From NCBI GenBank assembly GCA_963513935.1, contig OY740768.1, positions 72,392,877 through 72,456,876 of the forward strand: a DNA stretch of 64,000 nt. The letters are read 5' to 3'. Below, in pieces: positions 1-9,500 of the stretch. The notes beneath the pieces are model-generated. The model did not search any database and had not been told where the DNA came from. It saw only the letters and a list, made by a program, of their open reading frames with translations. The stretch comes from Aphrophora alni (lineage: Eukaryota; Arthropoda; Insecta; Hemiptera; Aphrophoridae). How positions within the stretch are numbered: the first letter of the stretch is position 1; each line of letters opens with the position of its first letter. A program made the translations under genes and the position numbers.

Positions 1-255
1 GATTCCTCTTTCGGAATCGAGGTTCTCCAGGTCGTCTTGCAAGACAAACAAGGAGTTCCGGGCTAACGCTATCTGTTGCAAGAGGATGTCTTCAGTGAAG
101 TTTCCCATTTCGGGCTCGACGCTGTTCTGCAGAAGGGACCTAAGAGAGGTTCGCATTTTAGCTACAATGTCTTTTTCACCACCTCTAGCTACTACCTCAA
201 AAGCAAGCTCGGTATTCTTTAACGAATCCACTAATCGCAGCAAATCCACTGCCAT
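1..255 (-). CDS. Partial gag-like reading frame of an LTR retroelement (N-terminus only)
   Basis: Read on the minus strand, an ATG at 255-253 opens a frame that stays open for 85 codons and leaves the window at base 1. The protein begins MAVDLLRLVDSLKN and continues with ELAFEVVARGG and a stretch ending SLRSLLQ. The pattern of a Leu-rich start, then E-L-x-x-E-x-x-x-R-G, then a basic R/L helix resembles the SAP-like N-terminus of many insect Ty3-type Gag proteins; this resemblance is from memory. Base composition is clearly more balanced than the A/T-rich DNA just upstream. About 680 bases upstream on the same strand is a 12-base match to the 3' end of initiator-Met tRNA, as expected for a primer-binding site ahead of gag. 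Alternative: the first coding exon of a host gene with a long 5' UTR. The coding nature is fairly sure; the gag assignment is moderate. Confidence 0.5.
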   Translation of the reverse strand, partial: MAVDLLRLVDSLKNTELAFEVVARGGEKDIVAKMRTSLRSLLQNSVEPEMGNFTEDILLQQIALARNSLFVLQDDLENLDSERGI

Positions 256-931
256 CTTAACTGTTGCTGATAAATAAAAAAAAATTTAATCAAGTGTTTT
301 TAAATAAAAAAAATTTCTTTTAAGATGATGTAAAAAAGGTGAAAGAGCCAGAGAAAGACTCAAGAATTATATGTAGTGTAGTTGTTGTGTATATATGTGT
401 GTGTGTAAGTATGAATTGATACAGACAAGCGAAAGAAAACTCGAGAAAATTTTTTGAAGGAGATTTTGAAATTTTTTTTGTTTTTTTTTTTTTTGTTTTT
501 AACTATTTTTGGATTTTATTATTTATTTAAATTTTTTTTTTTGGATTCCCGAATGAGCCCGCTGTCTGGATCAAATTCAGTGAATGACTAGGGTGCAGTG
601 TATGTAAATATATATATATAAAAAAAAATATTTAAGCAGACAAAATAATAAAAAAAAAAATTTTATCGAAATTGGTTTAGAAGTTTTTGTGTAAGTGTTT
701 ATAAAAATAACTAAATAATAAAAAAAAAGAGACTATAGATTTATAGAGATTTAAATATTTAAACTAAATAATAAAAAAAAATTTCATCAGCAACAGTTGT
801 GCAGTATTTGAAAAAGCTGCAAAACATAAAAAAGAGCCTTGTTTACAAAGATAATTTTGAATTTAAATTTAGATAGTTCCAATGCAAAATTTTGAAAATT
901 AACTACGGTTCCAGAATTTAAAATTAACCAC
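256..931 (-). other. A/T-homopolymer-rich leader upstream of the gag-like frame
   Basis: This stretch has no open frame of note and is full of A and T runs (for example 470-540 and 640-660) plus a short (AT)n at 607-620. By position it would be the 5' untranslated leader between the primer-binding-site-like motif and the gag-like ATG. At 542-562 there is a tRNA-3'-end-like string (GGATTCCCGAATGAGCCCG) that loosely resembles a proline-tRNA T-arm and acceptor; I consider it weaker than the initiator-Met match at 932-943. Confidence 0.35.
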
Positions 932-943
932 GCTCTGCTACCA
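932..943 (-). other. Candidate primer-binding site, initiator-Met tRNA type
   Basis: On the minus strand the bases read TGGTAGCAGAGC, which is the complement of the last 12 bases of the conserved animal initiator tRNA-Met including CCA (from memory of that tRNA). The match ends in GTGG rather than continuing into the tRNA T-arm. Just upstream on the minus strand is CCTGGTAACA, which could be the CA-ended 3' tip of an LTR lying to the right. The orientation agrees with the gag-like frame at 255-1. Confidence 0.45.
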
Positions 944-3028
944 AAAACATGTTACCAGGGGACTTAAATTTAATAAAGGCGGAACCAAAATGGTAACAAT
1001 GTTTGAAAAGAAAAAATAAAAAAAGACAAAGACAAATTTAGTAATTAACAAGGCTCAAGTTTATTGAAAGCAGAAGGAAATTTCGGCGCTTCAGACTTTG
1101 TCATTTACAACAAAAGACATCCTGACACAAATCATCAATAAAAAAAACTTATGATTAACAATATCATAAATTGTAAAAGTTATAAGCCCTTAATTGTAAC
1201 ATATAATAATTTAGAAAAAAAAATTTAATCAACAGATTCTAAAAATTTATCCCCCCTTTTAATATGTATATTTATAGTTACAAAAATTTAACAAAAAAAA
1301 CAATGAGCACAGCTTAATAATTCACAGAATTATAATTAATCAAAAAAAAAAGATTATACGCCCTTAATGTAAAAGTATAATAATAAAAAAAAAAATTTAA
1401 TCAAAAGATTCAAAAAAAGAAAAAAAACTTATCCCCCCCTTTTTAGTTTATAAGATGATAGTTTCTTTTTAAACAATTACAGAATTTAACAAAATATAAA
1501 AGAGTTTGATATTTTAAGTTCAAAAATCATATCTATAGTTAACATGTTTATCACTAAACTAAAGATACATAATATAACTGGTTTGAAAAATTTCTTAAAA
1601 ACTATATTGGCCAAATAAATTTATATATTTTAAACAAACAAAAAAAAAAGGAATTTAGAATTTTGAAATTTTGTTAATTGACGTCAATTATTTTAATTTG
1701 GAAATTAACCTCTTGGAGGTTGTTAGGACCGAAAATTGCATGCAGGCTCCACCCAATAATTGTTTTTTATATATATTTTATAATTAACTACACAGGTCTA
1801 CATTTAGAAAATAGTCTTAAGGAACACATAATTGCGAAAGTAAATTTAGGCACATATACAAAATGAGTTAGTTAAAGTTCTGTAAAGTCAGCTGTAGAAA
1901 AAGACATCACTTTTATGCACTTGAAAATGTGAAGTTACGTTATACAAAAAAAAAAAAACGTGTTTTGCCAACAGGACGAAACTTGTTAGGATGTTTCGTT
2001 GGTTTGCGCAATGTGAGACAAGAATTTCTTTATTTCTCCAATTTCTCCTATTTGTCCTACCAGCATATTAGCTGTGAGCAAAAAACATGTTCTTTTAGTG
2101 TCTGTACAAAATCAGACATGTTTTAGCATTAATGTTCATCATTAAAGAAATATCTGATTATTTGCCAAAATTAAAGAAAATTGATTGTATAACAGAAATT
2201 CGTTAAGATGGTACTTAAAAGCTTCTTAGATTATTATAAATCTATTTATATATATTTTAATTTTGTTTAAAAGAAAGCTTGTATAAGACTTGTAAGATTT
2301 TGCAAAAGCTTGTAAAACGAAATTTTCTGATTTAGAAGAAATTTCCTCAATTGTTTTATATTTGACATGTTCATATTCTGATCATTTAATGTTCAACACT
2401 AGTTTGCACTTATTTCACAAAAATGTTCAAAACGTAAAATGTGCCTTTGCAAGATTTTGTAAATGATGTTTTAAGAAAAGAAAATTTTTATAATCATTTA
2501 GTTTCAAAAGGAAATAGAATATTGAATAAAACATGAAATACATATTTTAAAGAATACATGATAATTAACAAATTATTTTAAAAATTAACAAAATTTATAA
2601 TATGACAAAATCTGTAAGGTTGAAGTACCTGGTAAATCCTGTCGCAGATCACGTGAGGTAGTACCGAGAAAATGATGGTTAATTTTAACATTTTTGAACC
2701 AGATTATTAGACTAAGGCGCACAATTAGTAATTTAACATGATGTTTTAGAAAGACGGTAATTTTGAGAGAAGAAAGAAAAACTTTTAGCTAACGGAGTTA
2801 TGAAGAGTGTAGACCATGTTGTCATCGCATGTAGACTGTGGACCGGTAATCGAGAAGCTAGCTTGACCGGCGAAAATGTACTTTGGTTTCAAGTATCAGG
2901 TGATGCTTGGTTTAGGAGCGGGCCGCTAGATGCCAGCATCTGTCAAGCGACGGAAAGTGGAATGTATATTTACGAAATGAGTTAAGTTATTGCGGAAGTG
3001 CTTTTTTGGATTTAAATGCTACAATGGT
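944..3028. other. Non-coding A/T-rich DNA, possibly the LTR of the left-edge element
   Basis: No gene is supported. If the primer-site call is right, the 5' LTR of the minus-strand element should start here and run rightwards. I could not find its outer end, and the other LTR lies outside the window. The stretch 2790-3000 is noticeably less AT-rich than its surroundings and contains a 61-codon open frame (2800-2985) that resembles nothing I know. Confidence 0.25.
1181..1444. repeat. Imperfect tandem duplication, two copies
   Basis: Copy one (about 1181-1260) runs from ATAAGCCCTTAAT through AAATTTAATCAACAGATTC to TTATCCCCCCTTTT. Copy two (about 1354-1444) repeats the same order: ATACGCCCTTAAT, AAATTTAATCAAAAGATTC, TTATCCCCCCCTTTT. 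The copies differ mainly by A-run length and a few substitutions, so this is an old local duplication inside the presumed LTR region. Confidence 0.6.
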
Positions 3029-3228
3029 NNNNNNNNNNNNNNNNNNNNNNNNNNNNNNNNNNNNNNNNNNNNNNNNNNNNNNNNNNNNNNNNNNNNNNNN
3101 NNNNNNNNNNNNNNNNNNNNNNNNNNNNNNNNNNNNNNNNNNNNNNNNNNNNNNNNNNNNNNNNNNNNNNNNNNNNNNNNNNNNNNNNNNNNNNNNNNNN
3201 NNNNNNNNNNNNNNNNNNNNNNNNNNNN
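3029..3228. other. Assembly gap (200 N)
   Basis: Exactly 200 consecutive N. The round number suggests a scaffolding gap of assumed size. Any reading frame spanning it is meaningless. Confidence 0.99.
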
Positions 3229-3993
3229 AAAAACATCAAAAAGTGTCCTCATGGGATATACAGAAGGTGAAAAACCGAAAGGAAGAGATGGGAGGATGAC
3301 GCGAGACACACTGTGAATTCGAGGATATAAGCCCTTTACTGTAAACAGAGAGTTTTGGAGATGTAGGATAAAGGAGGTGGTGCCCGATTTCGTGTTGTAG
3401 CGCTACAGGACGAGGCGTCCAAAATTGTCTGAATGTCATCAAATCCGATAGCAGTGATATATCAGAAATCGTTATCAGCCTTTTGGTCGTATTTCTATGA
3501 AATGCAAAGGCTTATGTCAAAAATCAACAAACGAAGTCAGAAATAAAACAAAATTAAAGTTCCCGATTTATTTGAAAATCCATAATTTTGTTTAATTTTT
3601 GAATAATCAAACATTTAATGTTCGCTTTAAAAATATATATCAGATTTTCTAGCTACAACTATATCAATAAAATATCGCTTAATTTGAACTCTTGTGCACG
3701 CAAGCATAACTTTATAATGGCCATAATAATGGTTTGAATGAAACTTTAGCTGTTCAATTATATACTTGATGTCAATACGTGATGATGTGTTAATCCTGAT
3801 GAGTGTTCTTATTTGAAGAAGTCAAAACGAATAAGGTGGTAAAGTGTACAGTGACCGAATTCTTAATTTTCATAGATTTTCACAAAAGATCCACATACAT
3901 TTCATCAATTTCTGACAAGCTAAAGACAAAATAATATAAAAATCCCTATGCAACTATTGAACATCATAACAGTCACTCAAAGGTGGAACGATG
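3229..3993. other. No supported gene
   Basis: The first 200 bases after the gap are relatively GC-balanced and may belong to the same interrupted repeat as 2790-3028. The rest is AT-rich. I see no conserved coding pattern on either strand. Confidence 0.4.
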
Positions 3994-4005
3994 GACTATG
4001 TATTT

Positions 4006-4274
4006 TTATATATTGAGTGTGACTACAGTCGGTACTCGGTGAAATTCCATAATAAGGCAAAACAAAAATGAAAAAGCACTTATAATTTCACAAAAAAAAC
4101 AATTTATTGCTACAGCTGTTTCGCCGTTAGGCATCGTCAGACAACTAAGAACTAAAAACTAAATATTTAGTTTTTAGTTCTTAGTTGTCTGACGATGCCT
4201 AACGGCGAAACAGCTGTAGCAATAAATTGTTTTTTTTGTGAAATTATAAGTGCTTTTTCATTTTTGTTTTGCCT
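4006..4274. mobile_element. Penelope-related inverted-repeat insert, copy 1, with 12 bp target duplication
   Basis: The insert is bracketed by the direct repeat GACTATGTATTT at 3994-4005 and 4275-4286. Inside, 4056-4273 is a perfect palindrome of two 109-base arms with no spacer (centre AAAT|ATTT at 4164/4165). To the left of the palindrome is an unpaired ~50-base extension containing ACAGTCGGTACTCGGTGAAA. The right arm reads CTGACGA at 4189-4195, a GCC/GGC mini-stem, GAAAC at 4207-4211, then CAATAAATTG, which resembles the hammerhead-like terminal repeats known from Penelope-like elements. Those elements are known to carry inverted terminal repeats, a short one-sided extension and target duplications of variable length. 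I infer a non-autonomous or severely 5'-truncated Penelope-type copy. No coding sequence is present. Confidence 0.65.
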
Positions 4275-4286
4275 GACTATGTATTT

Positions 4287-6096
4287 CTTTGAAACAGAGA
4301 TAGAACTCAGTGTTCCAAACGCATTTCCTATATAAGGTATTCAACGAAGCACTTTTTTCGCCTGATTTTAAGTACCTTACTTAAGAATTCTGATCGCTGT
4401 TTGCAGATGTAAGGTTCAAAGTATAACAACATTCCTAAACACATTTTGCTATTTTTCCAAGAAACTGTAAAGTTATCCCATTTGAGAGATTGCACAGTTT
4501 TGTAATCTCAAATGGTTAATCACATTAGTAAGAAGTAATAAATTTAAACCATAAGTATAATCAATATCACATTATTTACTGAGAAAAGCAAGTTATAAAC
4601 TCGATCACGTGATATATCGCCATTACTTTGTTCGTTACGAAGTAATTCCCAAACTACTTTAACAATCGTTATCATATTTAGTAATAAGATTCTTTGCAAC
4701 TAGGCCGAACGTAATTTATACAAGGAGTTTCAATGCTGTTTTCTGTATTAAAATGTTTGGGAAAACATTTACTGCACGATATTCTGCTAAAGGACTAGGA
4801 ATAAAGAGACTGAAGAGAAGTATATAATTATTAAGATGTAAACAAGGATTAACAAACAGCCTTAAGAAAAATCCAAGTTAAAAACTAAATTTGAAATATT
4901 AAGGTTAAACACAGGAAATTTCTACCTATTACAAAAATTAAAACACTTTCTCATTCACTAAAAAATTTAAACACTTTATCATTAACAGCTACTTTTTTTA
5001 TGTATCCTATACAAATTTAAAAGTTTAGACTTTTATGGGTTCCAAAAATAATAAATAAATGATTATTAAATTACTGTTATACTATTTAGTTCATTGAGAT
5101 TTCATTTAAAGCGTGTACAACATTCATGTAACTTATATATGCATTCTAGTAGAATATAAACAATTGTCAGATTGTTTATGTTTCCCCACTAATTACCACA
5201 GTTGTGGTATTATTACAGTTTACCTCTCAGTATATAAATAGTGTTTAAGACACGTCTATTATTATTTCAATCCTTGTTATAAAATGAACAACTCCAACCT
5301 CCTCAACATCTACAGTAGATTCCCATCAATAACTTATAGAGCGAACAGGTATCGGTAACAACCTACGAAGTGATTAATTTTTTTTATTTACTCTCGACTA
5401 ATTATAAAACTTAAATTCCGACATATTATTGCCTTACCGTTAGAAGTAGTAAAGCATTATTTAATTATTCAGGTACGATGAAGGGGCTATTAAGTACACT
5501 TTGTTTAATGTGAGACTAACGAACTCTTGAGTTACATTTCTAAGAACAATAGAAGTCGAGAGGCTCCACGACGTTACAGCACTTTGTGTCAAAGTCAGAA
5601 TGTTGGACATTATGACACAGTGACTTATGATGCAATGACGATATAACACTATGATATTAAGACATTTGAATAATATGGCACTATAAGACTACGTCATTAA
5701 GATATTATTGAATTTAAACATTTTAACTTTGTTATGGATGATTATTAAACTACACAAAATTGATGAAACGAAGTGTTATACTTTTTCCCACGTATATTCC
5801 TATTGTTGTCAAGATTTCGTGTAAAAAGAAAAAGAAAAAATATCAATGAAATATCTGTTTTGTTGCTCCATATGACTTAAAATGTCTGTCTGTCTCCCAT
5901 CTCATTTTCTTTACGCCGTAGAATACTACTGATAGACCTATTTATAAGTTTTTTATAAAATTTCCATAGGCATTTTTTTAGTAATAACTCTAGAATCACC
6001 TTTATTGACGAGACAGTGACAAATATATTTTTTTAATTATGGAGAGTAGTTTAGATTTAGAACCTATTTAGGGGAGTAAAATCTAAATTTTTCAAT
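4287..6096. other. No supported gene; AT-rich
   Basis: Unique-looking AT-rich DNA with short spurious frames only. Nothing on either strand resembles a known protein or RNA gene. Confidence 0.5.
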
Positions 6097-6350
6097 TTTG
6101 GTTTTGTGGCAGCTCCAAATTGCAAGTTATCTTCACAAATTTAAGAACAATGAAACACCTGGAGATATGACCAAAATATGCCTACTTAACAAATTGAATT
6201 AAAATCGGTTCACTAAATTGGTCTGTAGACAACGACAAAGACTACAAATGACATCAAATCTATAAAATGTTTACGCTCAAAGCACCTCAAAATGTTTAAT
6301 TTTTGAACCATCACATAACTTTATATAGTATGTATATGCGAAAAAATATT
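6097..6350. repeat. Dispersed repeat D, copy 1
   Basis: This stretch matches 54832-55113 in order and spacing. Shared pieces include TTGTG..GCAGCT, AACAAATT..ATTAAA followed by TCGGT, a GATCTGTAGA/GGTCTGTAGA piece, CTCAAAAxG, and CATCACATAAC or TATCACATAAC followed by a TATATAxT stretch and TGTGAAAAA or TGCGAAAAA. The copies are diverged by many substitutions and small indels. I recognise the general type (short interspersed arthropod repeat with a CGGTxCAxxxxTT core) but cannot name it. Confidence 0.55.
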
Positions 6351-6877
6351 AAACAGATAAAATTGTTGCAAAACTGGCTAAATATATTTTATTTACATCC
6401 GTATATTTACTTCAAATTTATCCTATCCCACCTTTAAGCTCACATAAAATATATTTTATTGTGTTTTGTTTATGTTGAATCACAAAATAGTAGGAACTGT
6501 GATTACAAGGCGCGTTTCTACCTCACAAAAGTTACCCTAATTGTAAACGTGGCAAACATAGGACAATAAACAGTGCTTCAAAACATTTGTTAACTTATAA
6601 ATCTATTATCATTCTGGTAACGTGTAAAACTCTAAACTTTTGTGACAACTGAAATATTTGACAACTTTCCTCCTCAACTTGTCACAACCGTTCACAAAGT
6701 TATCAAATAAAAACAACTTTTTACAACTCAGCCAACATTCTATCCGCCCATTTATACTTAGTAATAGGATTATAATAGTGACTGGGAAACTAATTGTAAA
6801 AAATACAATATGTTGTTAGTATTTTATGTTCGAACCAAAGTTGTGACTTTGAAAATGTTTTATTTTCATCTGATATT

Positions 6878-7393
6878 ATACGATTTACACTATTGACCGA
6901 TGGTACTTGGTAGAACTCCATTTTAATGAAAAACAAACACAATATTTAGTAAATTCTACAATTTATTTGAGTCTTGCCGACCATGGTTTCGCCAACAACG
7001 GCATTTACAAGGCAGCTTAACAAAGACTAAGGAAAAATATAGAAACTAACATATTATTACTACAAAAGGAAGAACAGTTACTTAGCTAGGGTGAGGCGGG
7101 GCGGGGGGGGAGCAAGGGAAACATGTGGTCATACGGAAGACAATGGTTTTAACAACGGTGAATTTGACAAAAATTCCACCTGATCCGTATGACCACATGT
7201 TTCCCTTGCTCCCCCCCGCCCCGCCTCACCCTAGCTAAGTAACTGTTCTTCCTTTTGTAGTAATAATATGTTAGTTTCTATATTTTTCCTTAGTCTTTGT
7301 TAAGCTGCCTTGTAAATGCCGTTGTTGGCGAAACCATGGTCGGCAAGACTCAAATAAATTGTAGAATTTACTAAATATTGTGTTTGTTTTTCA
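6878..7393. mobile_element. Penelope-related inverted-repeat insert, copy 2, with 13 bp target duplication
   Basis: Direct repeats TTCATCTGATATT lie at 6865-6877 and 7394-7406. The insert holds a near-perfect inverted repeat, arms 6926-7137 and 7184-7394, that differs visibly only in the G/C homopolymer length (8 versus 7), with a 46-base spacer. As in copy 1, an unpaired left extension precedes the palindrome and contains GGTACTTGGTAGAACTCCAT, homologous to GGTACTCGGTGAAATTCCAT of copy 1. The right arm contains a GCC-GTTGTT-GGC stem followed by GAAAC (7330-7334) and CAAATAAATTG, the same arrangement as copy 1, although the upstream CTGACGA core is degenerate. The arm sequence itself is otherwise different from copy 1, so it is a different subfamily with the same architecture. 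Confidence 0.65.
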
Positions 7394-7406
7394 TTCATCT
7401 GATATT

Positions 7407-8535
7407 GATTATTTAAACGTTAAGATAAATCTGTTTCTAATATAAGTTCAAACCCCATTTTGTTTTTCCAATTCAGTCTAGGTTCTAAAACTGTTCGCCA
7501 ACCTGCTGGGAAGACTTAAAACTCTGTTTCATGAGTAGTTAATTCACCCCTGTTTTTAGTCATTTTATTTTAACTCGTATTGTGTTCATACAGGGTAGGT
7601 ATGCTAATTTGGACAATCTGAGGTTCAATCCCACCAAATAAGTACGATTAATGGAATAAGTAAATTTCCAGTGTTACATTACTTTTTATTATGTAGTCTT
7701 TCGATATCATGACAAATTTTTACTATTCTTGAAGAAATTTTATGCTGTAAATACATTTTTGTGTATAAAAAATAACATGGATAAAAAAGTTTGCCTAAAC
7801 TGGTCCACCCAATTCAGAATTAATTACATGAATATAATTAGAATCAGTAAAGGAATTATCTAACTAAAATAATTTTTTTATTGTATTTATTCAAACTAAT
7901 GTAAAAATACATAATCAATGACAAAAAGTTATAATTTTAAGCAAAATTTTCAGTAAACATTAGCAGTAAAGCTACGAAAAAGAGAAGGAAAATATGAAAA
8001 AAAAAAAAAATCTAATGTAAATGAATCATTTTTGACTTTTTCACAATTATACATTTTTGGTTTGTTTCTCAGTAACAGATGTGCACATATGGTGATAACA
8101 TGATTTGCAAACATTTTTGGTTTTTACTACAAAGAGAATAAAACTAGCATTTGACATTATACATTCTCATTTGGAACCGTGAATTAGTGTAGTCTGTGTG
8201 TTAATATTTGGTTTTTCTTTAGATTATTCAATTTGATTTTTATGAGGAGTAGTTGCTAAAGCAGAATCTCTAAGGTTTTTTTGCTTTTGGTTATTTTTAT
8301 CTGTAGTTCGTCTAAATAGGGGAGAAATTTCAGAACTAGACGTGAAGATTGGAGAGGGGACTGAAAGAAGAGGCAAATTGACTGAATTTTAGGATGTTAT
8401 CGAATCAGCTACATTTTCATTTGGAAAGACACTCTAAAATATATAAGGACTGGTAAAAATGTCTCTTCATGGCAATGAAACCGATCAGATTAAGAACGTG
8501 AAGACTCTTTAATTTTTTAATTTATAGATAAGGTC
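7407..8535. other. No supported gene
   Basis: AT-rich DNA. It lies downstream (minus-strand sense) of the pogo-like pseudogene and may include its 3' flank, but no terminal inverted repeat could be located by eye. Confidence 0.4.
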
Positions 8536-8539
8536 GCAA

Positions 8540-9500
8540 ATTCATTAATAGACCTATTAAGAAAGGAGGGGGTTTCGTCGAAAAAATAATAATCTACTGG
8601 CCAGATCCAACATTTTGTAAATGTGTTCATATAATTCATTATTGTCACAGATTTTCCGTATCTTTCTCCTAATAAATAACTGATTTGAAATTGGGTAATA
8701 TTTTGACTGACTTTATTCCTTAATCATTTATCGACTACATCATTGAAATATGATTTTAAGAATCAGACATCTAATGGTTGTACCTTATGTATTGCATAGG
8801 GAGGTAATGTAAATTTTCTCTAGAAAAATGTATAGCCTTTATGTTTTCGGTGTGTGTAGAGTTTGTAGCTAAAATAATTTTTTTTTTAAATTGTTGGTTT
8901 AACAAAATTTGTCATATGTTTAAACCAGTGAAAAAATGCCTGTTGTTACCAATTACACCTCCTTACCATCGACTTAATGTTTTCCCTTTTTAGCATGATA
9001 TTTTTGTGGCTTTTGGACGGTTGAAAGAGCTGTTGTCTATATTGTAAATCACCAAAGCATTAAAATTATTTTCATCCACAACATCTGTTCCTAAAAAATC
9101 ATTGACTACTTCCTCATTAAACTCCGAATCTCTGGCTATAGTAGTTTGTCTTCTGGTTTTCTTAGGGGTAATTCTGGGTCTAAAGGAATACTACTATATA
9201 CTAGATATAAAGAATACTAGATATAAAGGAATATATCACCTTGTGAAATAAACATCTCTTCTTAAGATATGTAGAAGTAGATAACTTTCTCTTCTTCCAG
9301 CAAATGTTATGCCCGTTCCATTATTTTTCTACTATCTGTGGCATAACAATGTGTTCATCCAATCTCCTAATCAACATCGGCTTAGGTACTTCAAACATTT
9401 AGCTGTTGCATTCAGTCCCATATCCCAATTCTTATACACCATTAAACTTTGCTCCATCTCTTCTACCGTCAGTTGACCATATTTTCAACAACAGCCATCT
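8540..9500 (-). pseudogene. Decayed pogo/Tigger-like (CENP-B/jerky type) transposase
   Basis: Reading the minus strand from about 9480 towards 8540 gives scattered blocks typical of pogo-type transposases of the Tc1/mariner superfamily. An N-terminal helix-turn-helix piece reads MFEVPKPMLIRRLDEH. A DDE-domain stretch has an HTPKT-like remnant of the DNHxxHxxN region, followed by KAIHFSRENLHYLP in a neighbouring frame (the usual motif before the proline-rich PLD segment), and near the C-terminal end a piece corresponding to the QISYLFGEAYGKA region (SVIYZEKDTEN-like with stops). Many stops and frame changes interrupt it, and the first catalytic Asp region is not readable. It is non-functional. 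It runs opposite to the related copy at 41.8 kb and looks independently decayed. Confidence 0.6.

Noticed and set aside
542..562. Proline-tRNA-like string as the primer-binding site of the left-edge element
   Set aside because: Only a loose match, whereas the initiator-Met match at 932-943 is exact over 12 bases including the CCA end.
2990..3316. Open frames spanning the N gap on both strands
   Set aside because: They are open only because N carries no stop codons; nothing real is supported.
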